Origin: Vreelandella olivaria
GTDB lineage: Bacteria > Pseudomonadota > Gammaproteobacteria > Pseudomonadales > Halomonadaceae
Reading direction: 5' to 3'
Length of the DNA: 64,000 nucleotides
Assembly: GCA_004295565.1 (NCBI GenBank)
Contig: AP019416.1
Coordinates: forward strand, 744,001 to 808,000
The notes beneath the pieces are model-generated. The model saw only the letters and a program-made list of their open reading frames with translations. It did no database searches and was not told where the DNA came from. Position 1 is the first letter of the stretch; each line of letters begins with the position of its first letter. Both the position numbers and the translations under genes were made by a program. Positions 35,769 to 48,047 of this stretch are shown one piece after another.

Positions 35769-36092
35769 TTAGCGCTCTAATTTCTCAAGCTTACCTGGCT
35801 TGCCGTCCCACTCTTCGGCGTCCGGCAACGGATCTTTTCTTTCGGCAATGTTTGGCCACACTTCGGCCATTTCAGCGTTAATCTCGATAAAGGCCTCTTG
35901 CCCATCCGGCAGCTCATCCTCGGAAAATATCGCCTCGGCGGGGCACTCGGGCTCACACAGCGCGCAGTCGATACACTCGTCCGGATGAATGACCAGGAAG
36001 TTCGGGCCCTCGTAGAAACAGTCGACCGGGCAGACTTCCACACAGTCGGTGTATTTGCACTGGATGCAGTTCTCGGTAACGACAAACGTCAT
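35769..36092 (-). CDS. fdxA: Seven-iron ferredoxin FdxA
   Basis: 107 residues carrying one 3Fe-4S and one 4Fe-4S cluster, an acidic electron carrier in the cytoplasm. Cluster ligands are seen in [20 protein letters not shown] (first set, with the CxxCxxxxxxxC form) and [17 protein letters not shown] (second set). Length and the C-terminal acidic extension ([13 protein letters not shown]) are those of the Azotobacter-type FdI family. The neighbours RsmZ-like RNA and mutS are the same as in Pseudomonas. It is transcribed singly, with its own terminator. Confidence 0.95.
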   Translation of the reverse strand: MTFVVTENCIQCKYTDCVEVCPVDCFYEGPNFLVIHPDECIDCALCEPECPAEAIFSEDELPDGQEAFIEINAEMAEVWPNIAERKDPLPDAEEWDGKPGKLEKLER

Positions 36093-36246
36093 CTTGCTAT
36101 CCCTCTTGCAGGGCCGAGAGTCTCTCAGCCATGGTCAATCGTGAATGGTTATAAATCAGCCGTTTTTTATAAGCTAAAAGTTTGAGCGACATTCTAGAGG
36201 TGCGCCTACCTGTCGGCAAGCGCCATATGATTCCAGTTGGTAGCAA

Positions 36247-36332
36247 TGCCAGTACAGGTTTCCGCGAGGGCGCTGTTAAACCCATCCTTGGGCGCTACTT
36301 TTCCAAGACCCTCGCTCTAACCTGCCCTGGCA
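36247..36332. repeat. Structured intergenic repeat, copy 2 (multi-stem)
   Basis: 86 bases related to 31120-31214. It shares the GCGAGGGCGCTGT and CCCTCGC blocks and the CCCATCC-TGGGCGCTACTTT core. The outer arms differ in sequence (TGCCAG-ta-CAGGTT against AACCTG-cc-CTGGCA) but still pair. The second inner hairpin is shortened to CTTttccAAG. It lies between mutS and fdxA, both on the minus strand. Confidence 0.75.
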
Positions 36333-36370
36333 CTGACCCATCACTGATGGTCTTCCAAGTATGAGCACTA

Positions 36371-38928
36371 TTAGATCAGGTCTCGCCACTGATACAACAG
36401 CGCTAGCGCTTCCCGCGGCGTTAAACCATCCATATCGACGTTTTCCAACGCCTCGACCACCGGATGTGGCGCGGCGGCGAACAGATCATTTTGCTGGGGA
36501 GCGGTTCGCGGCGCCTGCGCGGTGTTATCCACATCGCGCTGCTCCAAACTTATTAATTTCTCGCGGGCACGCTTAATCACATGGTTGGGCACACCCGCCA
36601 ATTGCGCCACCTGCAAACCATAGCTCTGGCTGGCCGGGCCCGCTTCGATGCGGTGCATAAACACAATGCTGTCGCCATGTTCGGTGGCCGTGAGGTGGAT
36701 ATTGGCCACGCCTTCCATATGCTCAGGCAGCGCCGTCATTTCAAAGTAGTGGGTCGCGAACAGGGTTAGCGCACGCCCCTTGGCGAGATGCTCCGCACTT
36801 GCCCAGGCCAGGGATAAACCGTCAAAGGTGCTGGTGCCACGGCCAATCTCATCCATCAGGATCAAACTTTGCTGGGTGGCGTTGTGCAGAATATTGGCGG
36901 TTTCAGTCATCTCCACCATAAAGGTAGAGCGTCCGCCCGCCAAGTCATCCGATGAGCCAATGCGGGTAAATATTCGATCCAGCGGGCCGATCTCGGCGGC
37001 ATCGGCGGGCACGAAGCTGCCGCAGTGGGCCAGCAGGGCGATGAGCGCCGTCTGACGCATATAGGTCGATTTACCGCCCATATTAGGGCCGGTAATAATC
37101 AACATATGCTGGTCAGGGTTAAGCGACACGTCGTTGGGCACAAAGGGCGTTTCGCTCACCTGCTCGACCACCGGGTGACGCCCCGCGTCGATTTGAATAC
37201 CGGTGGTTTCCGTGAGTGTCGGACGCACCCAGTTCAGCGCTTCGGCGCGTTCGGCAAAGGCGCACAGCACATCCAGTTCCGCCAAGGCTTGAGAAGTGCT
37301 TTGCAGCGCGTGAAGGCTGTTATTGAGATCGCCCAGCAGGCGGTCATAGAGCCATTTTCACGGGTGAGCGCTCGGGACTTGGCCGACAGCGCCTTATCTT
37401 CAAACTCTTTAAGCTCGGGAATAATAAACCGTTCGGCATTTTTTAGCGTTTGACGGCGGATATAGTCGGCAGGCGCCTGCTGAGCCTGGGAGCGCGGCAG
37501 CTCGATAAAGTAGCCGTGTACCCGGTTGTAGCCCACTTTGAGGTTGGCAAGGCCCGTGCGCTCGCGCTCGCGAAGCTCTAGCTGAATAAGGTAGTCACCA
37601 GCGTTCTCGGCCATGCCACGATGCTCATCGAGCTCAGCATCAAAACCGTCGGCAATCACACCGCCATCACGGATCACCACCGGCGGGTTTTCCACCAGCG
37701 CGCGGCTGAGCATATCGGCCATTTCCGGGTAGGGACGAATATGCGGGCGCAGGTTGTCCAAAGCGCTGCCGCTCTCTACCTCGCTTAGCTGCTGCTCCAG
37801 TTCAGGCAGCGTTACCAGTGCATCGCGCAGCCGTGCCAAATCTCGTGGGCGAGCGCTATACAGCGCTACCCGGGCGAGAATACGCTCCACGTCGCCCACC
37901 GCGCTTAACGTTTCGCGCAGTGGCATGTAGGCGGCATCCAGGCTTAACAGCGCCACCCCTGCATGGCGCGCCTGCACGATATCGCGTTGGCGTAGCGGGC
38001 GGTTGAGCCAGCGTTTGAGTAACCGCGAGCCCATGGCGGTGGTGCAGGTATCCAGCACACTGGCCAGGGTGTTATCGCTACTGCCGCCGAGGTTGATGTC
38101 GATTTCCAGATTGCGGCGGCTGGCAGCGTCGATCACCACCGCATCGTCGCGGTTCTCAACGCTGATGGCGGTCACGTGGGGCAGGCGCGAACGCTGGGTG
38201 TCGCGGGCGTAATCGATCAGTACCCCCGCAGCAATGAGCGCCGTGGTTAAGTGCGCGCAGCCAAAGCCGCGTAAATCCTGCACTTCAAACTGGTCGCAGA
38301 GGCTGCGAGTAGCGCTCTCCAGGTCAAACAGCCACTCCCCCTGGCGGCGCAGGCTGCGCTTTTGCGACCAGGCATCGGGTAGCGTCAGGCTTTCGGGCAC
38401 CAGCAGCTCGGCGGGGGAGAGGCGAGTAAGCTCGGCGAGCATCTCCGCTTCGCTCTCCACTTCCAGTACGTTAAAGCGGCCGCTGGAGAGCTCCAGCCAG
38501 GCAAGCCCCAGCTCTCTTTACCGGGGAGACTGACACCAGTACGTTGTCGCGGCGGGCATCGAGCAGCGCTTCATCGTGGAGCGTACCGGGGTGACGATAC
38601 GTACCACCTGGCGCTCGACGGGGCCTTTGCTGGTGGCGGGATCGCCAATCTGTTCGCAGATCGCCACCGACTCGCCACCGGCAACCAGACGCGCGAGATA
38701 GCCTTCAGCGCTATGGTAAGGTACGCCCGCCATGGGGATCGGTTTGCCGCCCGACTGGCCGCGCTGGGTAAGGGTAATATCCAGCAGCGCGGCGGCGCGC
38801 TTGGCGTCGTCGAAAAACAGTTCGTAAAAATCCCCCATGCGGTAGAACAGCAGTACCTCGGGGTGCTCGCGTTTGATCTTTAAATACTGGGTGATCATTG
38901 GCGTGTTGGCGGGAATAGCCTGTGACAT
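36371..38928 (-). CDS. mutS: DNA mismatch repair protein MutS (four single-base losses)
   Basis: Mismatch-recognising ATPase, about 853 residues after repair. The N-terminal mismatch-binding F-x-E is in MGDFYELFF (preceded by [10 protein letters not shown]). The connector and lever domains follow, and the ATPase has Walker [10 protein letters not shown], the ST-x-GG-like [13 protein letters not shown] and Walker [19 protein letters not shown]. The C-terminal clamp helices end the protein. Losses lie at about 38594 (C), 38530 (C), 38500 (G) and 37357 (A), all in short runs. ATG 38928 is chosen over 38934 because AGGA stands directly before it. A true mutS defect would give a mutator, but the pattern equals that of other genes here. 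Confidence 0.92.
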
Positions 38929-39067
38929 GGGCATCCTGATTAAGCGTAGCGCAAGCCATTACGGCTTACGGCGTGTTCGTTGAGCCAGTTCTTGGTTCAA
39001 GTTCTTTGAGCAAGCTAAACGCAGTATTCTACGCTGAACAGACGACACACTTGAAGGAGTGACAATA

Positions 39068-39597
39068 GTGCCCAGCGAAACTAGCCTGAAAAATCTTGAT
39101 TTAACCCTGTTGGCTCAGCGGCTAGGGCGGCTGTGTAAGCAGTTGGGTGTGGAAGTGACCGCTGCTGAGTCATGTACAGGGGCGGCGTTGCCAGCGCTAT
39201 TACCTCCACTGCGGGAAGCTCTGCTTACTTTACGACCGGCTATGTGACCTATGCGAATGCGGCTAAGACACGCTTGTTAGGCGTGCCTGACGCCACGCTG
39301 GCCGAGCACGGTGCGGTAAGCGAAGAAGTGGTTAATGCCATGGTTGCAGGGGCCTGTCGTGAAAGTGGTGCAGGATTGGCCGTTGCCGTTAGCGGCGTGG
39401 CCGGGCCGGATGGTGGCAGCGATGCGAAGCCCGTTGGAACGGTTTGGCTTGCCTGGGGAGATACCGCTGCCCAGGAGGCTGAGTGTTTTCACTTCCCTGG
39501 TGATCGCCAGGCAGTGCGCGAGCAGGCGGTACGACAGGCCTTGGTAGGATTGGTGGCACGCCTGAATGAGCGGGAAAAGGCGAACAAGGCGCGCTAG
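39068..39597 (+). CDS. pncC: Nicotinamide-nucleotide amidohydrolase, CinA C-terminal type (frameshifted near 39182)
   Basis: Stand-alone CinA C-terminal domain of about 176 residues that deamidates NMN to nicotinate mononucleotide in pyridine-nucleotide recycling. Family motifs: TAAESCTGGGVASAITSTAGSSAYF once one G is restored to the run near 39182, VTYANAAKTRLLGV, and VSGVAGPDGGSDAKPVGTVW. The start is GTG 39068, with GAAGGAG eight bases upstream. The neighbouring order mutS-pncC-recA-recX is conserved in pseudomonads and relatives. It is divergent from mutS. Confidence 0.9.
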
Positions 39598-39693
39598 TGG
39601 TAAGGAAAAGGCGCTTATCCAGAAAGGCGCTTAACAAAATAGATGAGAGAAAGCGTGATCAAGGATTTGTTTACGGCGCAATCTTTGGCATAC

Positions 39694-39713
39694 TACTGGC
39701 TAATTATACAGCT
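39694..39713 (+). promoter_or_regulatory. recA: LexA box of recA
   Basis: TACTG-GCTAATTATA-CAGCT contains CTG-N10-CAG, the SOS box core, 20 bases before the recA start codon. It indicates LexA repression of recA. Confidence 0.85.
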
Positions 39714-39732
39714 TGTTATGAGGAATCTCTGA

Positions 39733-40800
39733 ATGGCTCAGGATGACAACCGCACTAAAGCGCTAAACGCTGCACTCACCCAAATCGACCGTCAGTTCGG
39801 CAAGGGCACCGTTATGCGTCTCGGCGACGCGCCGCGTGTCGTCATGCCGTCGGTTTCCACCGGATCATTGGGTCTGGATATCGCCCTCGGCATCGGCGGC
39901 CTGCCGTTTGGCCGCGTGTGCGAAATCTTTGGCCCTGAGTCGTCGGGTAAAACGACCCTGACCCTATCGGTGATTGCTCAGGCACAAAAGCAGGGCAAAG
40001 TGTGTGCCTTCGTGGATGCCGAGCACGCTCTTGACCCCAGCTATGCAGAAAAGCTGGGCGTTAACCTTGATGACTTACTGGTTTCCCAGCCGGACACCGG
40101 TGAGCAGGCGCTGGAAATTACCGACATGCTGGTACGCTCCGGCGGTGTTGATGTGATCGTTATTGACTCGGTGGCCGCGTTGACCCCGCGCGCTGAAATC
40201 GAAGGCGAAATGGGTGACTCCCACGTCGGGCTGCAGGCGCGCTTGATGTCCCAGGCGCTGCGTAAGATCACCGGTAATATCAAAACGCCAACTGCCTGGT
40301 GATCTTCATCAACCAGATCCGCATGAAGATCGGCGTCATGTTTGGTAGCCCTGAAACCACCACGGGGGGTAACGCGCTGAAGTTCTACGCCAGCGTACGT
40401 CTGGATATTCGCCGCACCGGGTCGGTAAAAGTAGGTGATGAAGTCACTGGTAACGAAACCCGCGTGAAAGTAGTCAAAACAAGGTGGCACCGCCATTCCG
40501 TCAGGCTGAGTTCCAGATTCTTTACGGTAAAGGAATCTACCACGCTGGTGAGGTCATCGACCTGGGCGTGCAGTGCAACCTAGTCGACAAAGCCGGTGCC
40601 TGGTACAGCTATAAAGGTAAGAAAATCGGTCAGGGTAAAGCCAATTCAGCGCTCTACCTGGAAGAGCATCCGGAAATTATGCTCGAAATCGAAACGCAGA
40701 TTCGTGAGCAGCTGTTGGCCAAGCCTGATCCTAAAAGGAGAAGGAAGATGCGCCGGCCGAAGCAGCAGAATTGGACGCGGGCGATGACGATCTGCTCTAA
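39733..40800 (+). CDS. recA: Recombinase RecA (three A-run losses)
   Basis: About 356 residues. Filament-forming ATPase for homologous recombination and LexA cleavage. Walker A is GPESSGKTT (about residues 68-76), Walker [11 protein letters not shown], and loop L1/L2 regions are [18 protein letters not shown] and the [14 protein letters not shown] stretch. The acidic tail ends DAGDDDLL. Single A losses occur at about 40282 and 40478 and in the run at about 40733. With all three restored the protein ends at TAA 40798-40800. An organism lacking RecA would be unusual, and the sites are identical in type to those in other essential genes. An SOS box precedes it, and recX follows 39 bases later. 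Confidence 0.94.
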
Positions 40801-40839
40801 GACGATGCTAGCGAAGCCGATATTAGCGAAGGGCATCTG

Positions 40840-41303
40840 ATGGCCTTTAGCTCCCAGCGCGATGCCACGCCCCGTGACATCGCCATTGGCTACTGGCTCG
40901 GCGCGAATACTCCCGCGCCGAGCTTGCCCAGCGGTTGAAGAAAAAATCCTTCGACGATGCCGCTATCGATGAGTGCTTGGACGCCTTGGTTGAACAAGGG
41001 CTGCAGTCTGACGCTCGCTTTGCGGCCAGTTTCGTACGCACGCGTATTCTGCGCGGCCAAGGCGTTATTCGTATTAAAGGCGAGTTGCGCCAGCGCGGCG
41101 TTGACCAGGAAACCCTTACTACCGCTTTTGAAGAGGTGGAGGAGGGTGAGCAGGTCGACTGGTTTGAGCTAGCCCGGGAAACCCTGGCGCGGCGCTTTGA
41201 TAGCCCTGGTGAGACCCCGAAAGAGCGCGCCAGACGCGAGCGCTTTCTCGCCAGCCGCGGCTTCGATTTTGAACAAATTCGCTATGCGCTCTCCTGCCTC
41301 TAA
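40840..41303 (+). CDS. recX: RecA regulator RecX (frameshifted near 40892)
   Basis: Small helical modulator that caps RecA filaments, about 154 residues. One C appears lost in ATT CGG near 40892. With it, the N-terminal helix reads AIRLLARREYSRAELAQRL, the family signature, followed by LDALVEQGLQSDARFAASFVRTRI and the three-helix repeats. ATG 40840 is the first start after an in-frame stop and has GAAGGG upstream. It is placed directly after recA as in most gammaproteobacteria, and is probably cotranscribed with it under SOS control. Confidence 0.9.
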
Positions 41304-41438
41304 TACATTTTCCCCAGCCTGTAAAACTCCCCCTCTTACATTTCTAATAGCGCTCTAATACGCTGGTTCATCTGGCTGTCCACACAGCTGTTTGCCATTC
41401 TGCCACTAAGTGCGGCTTTAGTCGTTTGACAACTGCGC

Positions 41439-41444
41439 TATAAT
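41439..41444 (+). promoter_or_regulatory. alaS: Likely -10 box of alaS
   Basis: TATAAT lies 74 bases before the alaS ATG, with a weak TTTAGT at 41417-41422 (16-base spacing). The remainder of 41304-41517 shows nothing else. Confidence 0.45.
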
Positions 41445-41517
41445 GGCTGCTTTGCGACCCCTGAGGGTAGCGGTGACAGCGCCCTGGGACATCACGCTTT
41501 CTTGTTACGGACACCCT

Positions 41518-44124
<2,607 letters not shown>

Positions 44125-44131
44125 ACCTTTG

Positions 44132-44167
44132 GGCCGGTGGCATTATTGTCACCGGCCTTATTTATTT
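44132..44167 (+). terminator. alaS: Terminator of alaS
   Basis: GGCCGGTG (44132-44139) pairs with CACCGGCC (44150-44157) across a 10-base loop, followed by TTATTTATTT. Confidence 0.8.
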
Positions 44168-44214
44168 AAATACAACTTCACCCTCCATTCCCGAACGCAT
44201 AGGAAAAACGGCAT

Positions 44215-45464
44215 ATGGCATTATACGTACAGAAGTTCGGCGGCACTTCGGTGGGCTCTGTCGAGCGTATCAAGGCCGTAGCGGAAAAAGTTAAGGGTTT
44301 CCGCGACCAAGGTCATCAGGTAGTGGTCGTGGTCTCCGCCATGAGCGGCGAAACTAACCGCCTTACCGATATGGCGCAGGCGCTTAACGACGATCCCGCA
44401 CCGCGCGAGATGGATATGTTGCTGTCCACCGGTGAGCAGGTGACTATTTCACTGCTCGCCATGGCGCTTCAGCAAATCGGCGTGCCAGCCACTTCGCACA
44501 CTGGTGCCCAAGTAGGTATTCATACTGATAGTGCCTATACCAAGGCACGTATTCAGCGTATTGAAACCGAAGACCTGAAGGCCGACCTGGAGGCAGGGCA
44601 GGTAGTGGTTGTGGCTGGGTTCCAAGGGGTTGATGAAGACGGCAATATCACCACCCTGGGCCGCGGTGGTTCCGATACCACTGGGGTGGCGTTAGCCGCC
44701 GCGCTAGGCGCCGATGAGTGCCAGATTTACACCGATGTTGATGGGGTTTACACCACCGACCCCCGTGTTTGCTCCAAAGCCCAGCGGCTAACGAGCATCA
44801 CCGTCGAAGAGATGCTGGAGTTGGCCAGTCTCGGCTCTAAAGTGCTGCAGATCCGCGCGGTAGAGTTTGCCGGTAAATACAACGTACCCCTGCGGGTGCT
44901 GTCTAGCTTTGAAGATATCCTGGAACCCTAATTGTTGCAGAAGCAGACCAAGACGAGGACGCTATGGAAGAACCACTGATCTCCGGTATCGCCTTTACCA
45001 AGAATGAAGCAAAATTAACGCTGCTTAATACCCCGGACGTACCGGGTGTTGCATCACGTATCCTGGGCCCGATTGCCGATGCCAATATCGAAGTTGATAT
45101 GATCGTGCAGAACGTGGCGCCGGCCGGTGACTATACCGACTTTACCTTTACGGTTGCTAAAGGCGATTACAAGGCCACTAAAAAGCTGCTCGAAGAGACG
45201 GTGATTCCTGATTTAGGCGGCGGTGAGCTGCGTGGCGATGATAATATTGCTAAGGTTTCTTTAGTGGGTGTGGGTATGCGTTCTCATGCGGGTGTCGCAT
45301 CAAAAATGTTCCGCGTACTCGCCGACGAAAACGTCAATATCCGTATGGTCTCTACTTCTGAGATTAAAATCTCGGTTGTTATTGATGAGAAGCATATGGA
45401 ACTTGCCGTTAACGCATTACACAAAGCTTTTGGTTTAGATAAGGCAGATATCGAATCTGAATAA
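44215..45464 (+). CDS. lysC: Aspartokinase (frameshifted near 44925)
   Basis: Phosphorylates aspartate, the first step to lysine, threonine and methionine, about 416-418 residues. The kinase domain has [15 protein letters not shown] at the start, [17 protein letters not shown], and [16 protein letters not shown]. Two ACT domains (about 265-340 and 345-416) form the regulatory part. The break near 44925 falls in the first ACT linker: restoring one base, or seven if the usual PGTLI motif was lost, rejoins the frame. An ATG at 44964 after the break could serve as the internal start of a separate regulatory beta subunit, known in some species. alaS-lysC-csrA order is conserved. Confidence 0.92.
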
Positions 45465-45555
45465 CATTTATGCCTTAAACCTTCTACGCTGAAGGGGTAC
45501 TTACTGCCGTGTGGTGGTGAGCTTTCTTTCAACGGGAGGTATAAGGTGTCATGGA

Positions 45556-45615
45556 GCCGGAGTCATTGGTGACAGGCAGCGCTATGCCGCATAATGGCAT
45601 GGTGTTGCCTCCGGC
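45556..45615 (+). promoter_or_regulatory. csrA: Structured leader of csrA with GGA motifs
   Basis: GCCGGAG (45556-45562) pairs with CTCCGGC (45609-45615), with an inner stem ATGCC/GGCAT (45584-45588 and 45596-45600). GGA motifs occur at 45554, 45559 and in the ribosome site at 45647. CsrA binding to its own leader is known in E. coli, and this is a plausible parallel. Confidence 0.4.
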
Positions 45616-45658
45616 TGACATATCCCGTTGCATAAAACGTCTGAAAAGGAGATCAGCC

Positions 45659-45847
45659 ATGCTCATCCTAACTCGCCGTGTTGGCGAAACCCTGATGATC
45701 GGTGATGAAATCACCGTCACCGTGCTAGGTGTGAAAGGCAATCAAGTACGTATTGGCGTTAATGCGCCGAAAGATGTGGCAGTTCACCGTGAAGAGATTT
45801 ACCAGCGTATTCAGCGTGAACGAAACAGCGAAGACGAAGTGGAATAA
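45659..45847 (+). CDS. csrA: Carbon storage regulator CsrA/RsmA
   Basis: 62-residue RNA-binding homodimer that binds GGA in mRNA leaders and blocks ribosome access. The sequence starts [20 protein letters not shown] and keeps the key contact residues L4, R6 and R7, the [20 protein letters not shown] core and R44. The start is ATG 45659 with AAAAGGAG nine bases upstream. The in-frame extension from 45551 has no ribosome site and is not native. It pairs functionally with the RsmZ-like RNA at 35488. Its place between lysC and tRNA-Ser is as in Pseudomonas rsmA. Confidence 0.97.
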   Translation: MLILTRRVGETLMIGDEITVTVLGVKGNQVRIGVNAPKDVAVHREEIYQRIQRERNSEDEVE

Positions 45848-45980
45848 GACTCGCGGGCTCGCATAATGAACCGATGCTTAAAGCGTAAGCTTATACGTAA
45901 GATATGGCCGGTGCGAAAAAAATCCGTAGAAGACTAGACACAAGAAGGCTAAATCGGTAATATTCGCGCCGTGCCGTTAA

Positions 45981-46072
45981 GGAGAGGTGGCCGAGTGGCT
46001 GAAGGCGCTCCCCCTGCTAAGGGAGTATAGGGTTTATAGCCCTATCGAGGGTTCGAATCCCTCTCTCCGCCA
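45981..46072 (+). tRNA. tRNA-Ser(GCT) with an extra base in the anticodon loop
   Basis: Class II tRNA with long variable arm, 92 bases including encoded CCA. Acceptor GGAGAGG pairs at the 3' end, and the T-arm is GAGGGTTCGAATCCCTC. Anticodon stem CTCCC (46008-46012) and GGGAG (46021-46025) enclose eight rather than seven bases, with GCT at 46016-46018. The C run has five C; four would give a normal loop, so an inserted base is likely. Confidence 0.9.
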
Positions 46073-46091
46073 ATTGCATGTTAGAAGGTAT

Positions 46092-46168
46092 GCGCCCGTA
46101 GCTCAGCTGGATAGAGTACCTGACTACGAATCAGGGGGTCGGAGGTTCGAATCCTCCCGGGCGCGCCA
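46092..46168 (+). tRNA. tRNA-Arg(ACG), first copy
   Basis: 77 bases including CCA. Acceptor GCGCCCG pairs with CGGGCGC, and anticodon ACG is at 46126-46128. D-arm GCTCAGCTGGATAGAGT and T-arm GGAGGTTCGAATCCTCC are normal. Confidence 0.95.
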
Positions 46169-46270
46169 CCTTTCGGTTAGCTGCTTATTCACCATTGTCA
46201 GTGTTTTGATATATTGTCAGTGTCTCGATAAGTGGTCGCTTGGTAAGTTTAAGTGTTAGCAAACTATTAC

Positions 46271-46347
46271 GCGCCCGTAGCTCAGCTGGATAGAGTACCT
46301 GACTACGAATCAGGGGGTCGGAGGTTCGAATCCTCCCGGGCGCGCCA
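46271..46347 (+). tRNA. tRNA-Arg(ACG), second copy
   Basis: Identical over 77 bases to the copy at 46092 and same strand, 102 bases apart. Anticodon ACG is at 46305-46307. Confidence 0.95.
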
Positions 46348-46353
46348 GATTCC

Positions 46354-46383
46354 AAAACCCGCTCTTCATTGAGGGCGGGTTTT
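46354..46383 (+). terminator. Terminator of the tRNA cluster
   Basis: AAAACCCGC (46354-46362) and GCGGGTTTT (46375-46383) seven bases after the last tRNA. Confidence 0.85.
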
Positions 46384-46479
46384 CTGTTTCCAGTCTGAAC
46401 TCTGAACGCCTATTTCTTGTTTTATTACCTGTTTCCAGCCTGACCGGCTAAGGCTCGCACCCCGGTCTTGCGATCGTGT

Positions 46480-46512
46480 AGCGCCCCGCTTTACGGTAGG
46501 GCGCTTTTTTTG
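46480..46512. terminator. Second terminator between tRNAs and dusC
   Basis: AGCGCCC (46480-46486) pairs with GGGCGCT (46499-46505), followed by seven T on the plus strand. It may act as backup for the tRNA transcript or block read-through into dusC. Confidence 0.7.
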
Positions 46513-46543
46513 CCTGTTGATAGGGTAGGGATCTAAGGAAGGA

Positions 46544-47539
46544 TTAGGCCAGTGCGGCGTGCTGTTCGTCGACAATCAGGCTGTCGAGCAGTTGATCCAG
46601 CTCGGTGAGCCGCTTCACACGCTGAAAATTCTGTTCAGCTTCACTGCTGCCCTGGCGCATTTGGGCGAGCCACTGCTTTACCAGGGAGACCACGACGCGG
46701 TCTGGTAGCTGTTGGCGCTGACGGGCGGCGTACTCTTTGAGCACATTGGCGCGCATCGCCCAGCTGCTTTCTGGCAGCCGCTCGCCGGTTTGCAGCCAGT
46801 GGCGAATACGTGGTGCCAGCCAAGGGTCGGCCAGTGCGCTACGCCCTAGCATCACATCGCGGCACCCGGACAGGGTGCGAGCCTTCCAGTAATCCTCCAG
46901 TGTCCAGATATCGCCGTTGGCGACCACCGGAATGGACACCTGGCGGCGAATTTTGCCGATCCATTCCCAGTGTGCCGGTGGGCGGTAGCCCTCGTCTCGG
47001 GTGCGCGCATGCACTACCAGCTGCGCGGCGCCGCCCGCTTCAGTGGCCTGGGCGCAAGCAACCGCCAAGCGGCGATTGGCGAAGCCCAGGCGAATCTTGG
47101 CGGTCACCGGGATTTCCCCCTCTAAGGCGTCATGAACCGCTTTGACCGCTTGATAGACCCGCTCAGGCTGGCGTAGCAGCGAGGCGCCACCGTCGTGACG
47201 ATTGACCAGCTTGGCGGGGCAGCCAAAATTAAGGTCGATGCTCACCGCGCCCAGGCTAAGTGCCTGTCGCGCATTGGCCGCCAGGGCGGCTGGGTCAGAG
47301 CCCAGCAGCTGTAAATGCACGGGAATGCCACTTGGGGTTGCCACAGGCGGTTGCATCAGCTCGGGGCAGTGCTTATAAAACACTCTGGGTGGCAGGCGGG
47401 TATCAACCACGCGGACAAACTCCGTGACGGTCCAGTCGAATCCCGCGTGGCGGGTCAGCAAATCGCGGGTCAGTGCGTCGATGACACCTTCCATGGGGGC
47501 TAGGCCGATTCTGCCGTTATGTAGTAAATTAACAACCAT
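46544..47539 (-). CDS. dusC: tRNA-dihydrouridine(16) synthase DusC
   Basis: FMN-dependent enzyme reducing uridine 16 in the tRNA D-loop, 331 residues. It shows the DusC-type start GLAPMEGVIDALTRDLL, the EFVRVVD motif that distinguishes DusC from DusA and DusB, the catalytic cysteine in DLNFGCPAKLVN, and the FMN phosphate contacts near PVVANGDIW and DVMLGRSALADPWL. ATG 47539 is chosen; an in-frame GTG at 47548 is possible. It is convergent with the tRNA genes and divergent from oadG. No frameshift. Confidence 0.92.
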   Translation of the reverse strand: MVVNLLHNGRIGLAPMEGVIDALTRDLLTRHAGFDWTVTEFVRVVDTRLPPRVFYKHCPELMQPPVATPSGIPVHLQLLGSDPAALAANARQALSLGAVSIDLNFGCPAKLVNRHDGGASLLRQPERVYQAVKAVHDALEGEIPVTAKIRLGFANRRLAVACAQATEAGGAAQLVVHARTRDEGYRPPAHWEWIGKIRRQVSIPVVANGDIWTLEDYWKARTLSGCRDVMLGRSALADPWLAPRIRHWLQTGERLPESSWAMRANVLKEYAARQRQQLPDRVVVSLVKQWLAQMRQGSSEAEQNFQRVKRLTELDQLLDSLIVDEQHAALA

Positions 47540-47698
47540 GACTTCCACTATCGCGCCATTGCATTCTATTCTGGGTGTGGCAGGTTAGTGCATTCCCCTT
47601 ACTGCGCCAAGCGCCTTTCACCGTATTGGCGTCATGATGTGCGTAAAAATGGTACTTGAGCTGTGCTTCAAGACACCGGGCTTCAAGGAGATCGCTTT

Positions 47699-47956
47699 AT
47701 GCAGGATCTAGAACTATTGCAAGAAGGGCTGGCGTTGATGGCGCTCGGTATGGGCGTAGTGTTTGTTTTTCTTACTGTTTTGGTTATTAGCGTTACGCTG
47801 ATGTCGAAGCTTATTGGGCGTTTTCAACCCCTTCCCGCTGCGGTTGATACGGGTAAGAAAGCATCGCCCTCATCGCCCCCATCAGCGCAAAGTGACGAGG
47901 TTATGGCGGTGATCAGTGCTGCAGTGCATCGTTATCGCTCAAGTCGGCGTCGTTAA
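47699..47956 (+). CDS. oadG: Oxaloacetate decarboxylase gamma subunit
   Basis: 85-residue membrane anchor of the sodium-pumping oxaloacetate decarboxylase. One N-terminal transmembrane helix (about residues 12-35, rich in G, V and L) is followed by a proline- and serine-rich linker and a short C-terminal stretch EVMAVISAAVHRYRSSR, the conserved part that binds the alpha subunit. ATG 47699 has GGAG seven to ten bases upstream and is preferred to the ATG at 47663. It is first in oadG-oadA-oadB, the usual order. Confidence 0.9.
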   Translation: MQDLELLQEGLALMALGMGVVFVFLTVLVISVTLMSKLIGRFQPLPAAVDTGKKASPSSPPSAQSDEVMAVISAAVHRYRSSRRR

Positions 47957-48047
47957 CTTTCTCGATTTTTTTCATTTTGGCCCTCTTTTGGCTATTTTTT
48001 GTTATTTTTACTACAAACTTACAACTCTACTACGGTGAGCCAAGACC

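Noticed and set aside
35582-35881. 99-codon open frame over the small RNA and its terminator
   Set aside because: It runs through a strong terminator hairpin and the fdxA terminator, has no family resemblance, and its start lies inside the GGA-rich RNA.
45551-45658. N-terminal extension of csrA
   Set aside because: In frame but has no ribosome site and covers a structured leader; the normal CsrA start with strong Shine-Dalgarno is at 45659.
45987-46259. 90-codon open frame over the tRNA genes
   Set aside because: It translates tRNA-Ser and tRNA-Arg sequence; not a protein.
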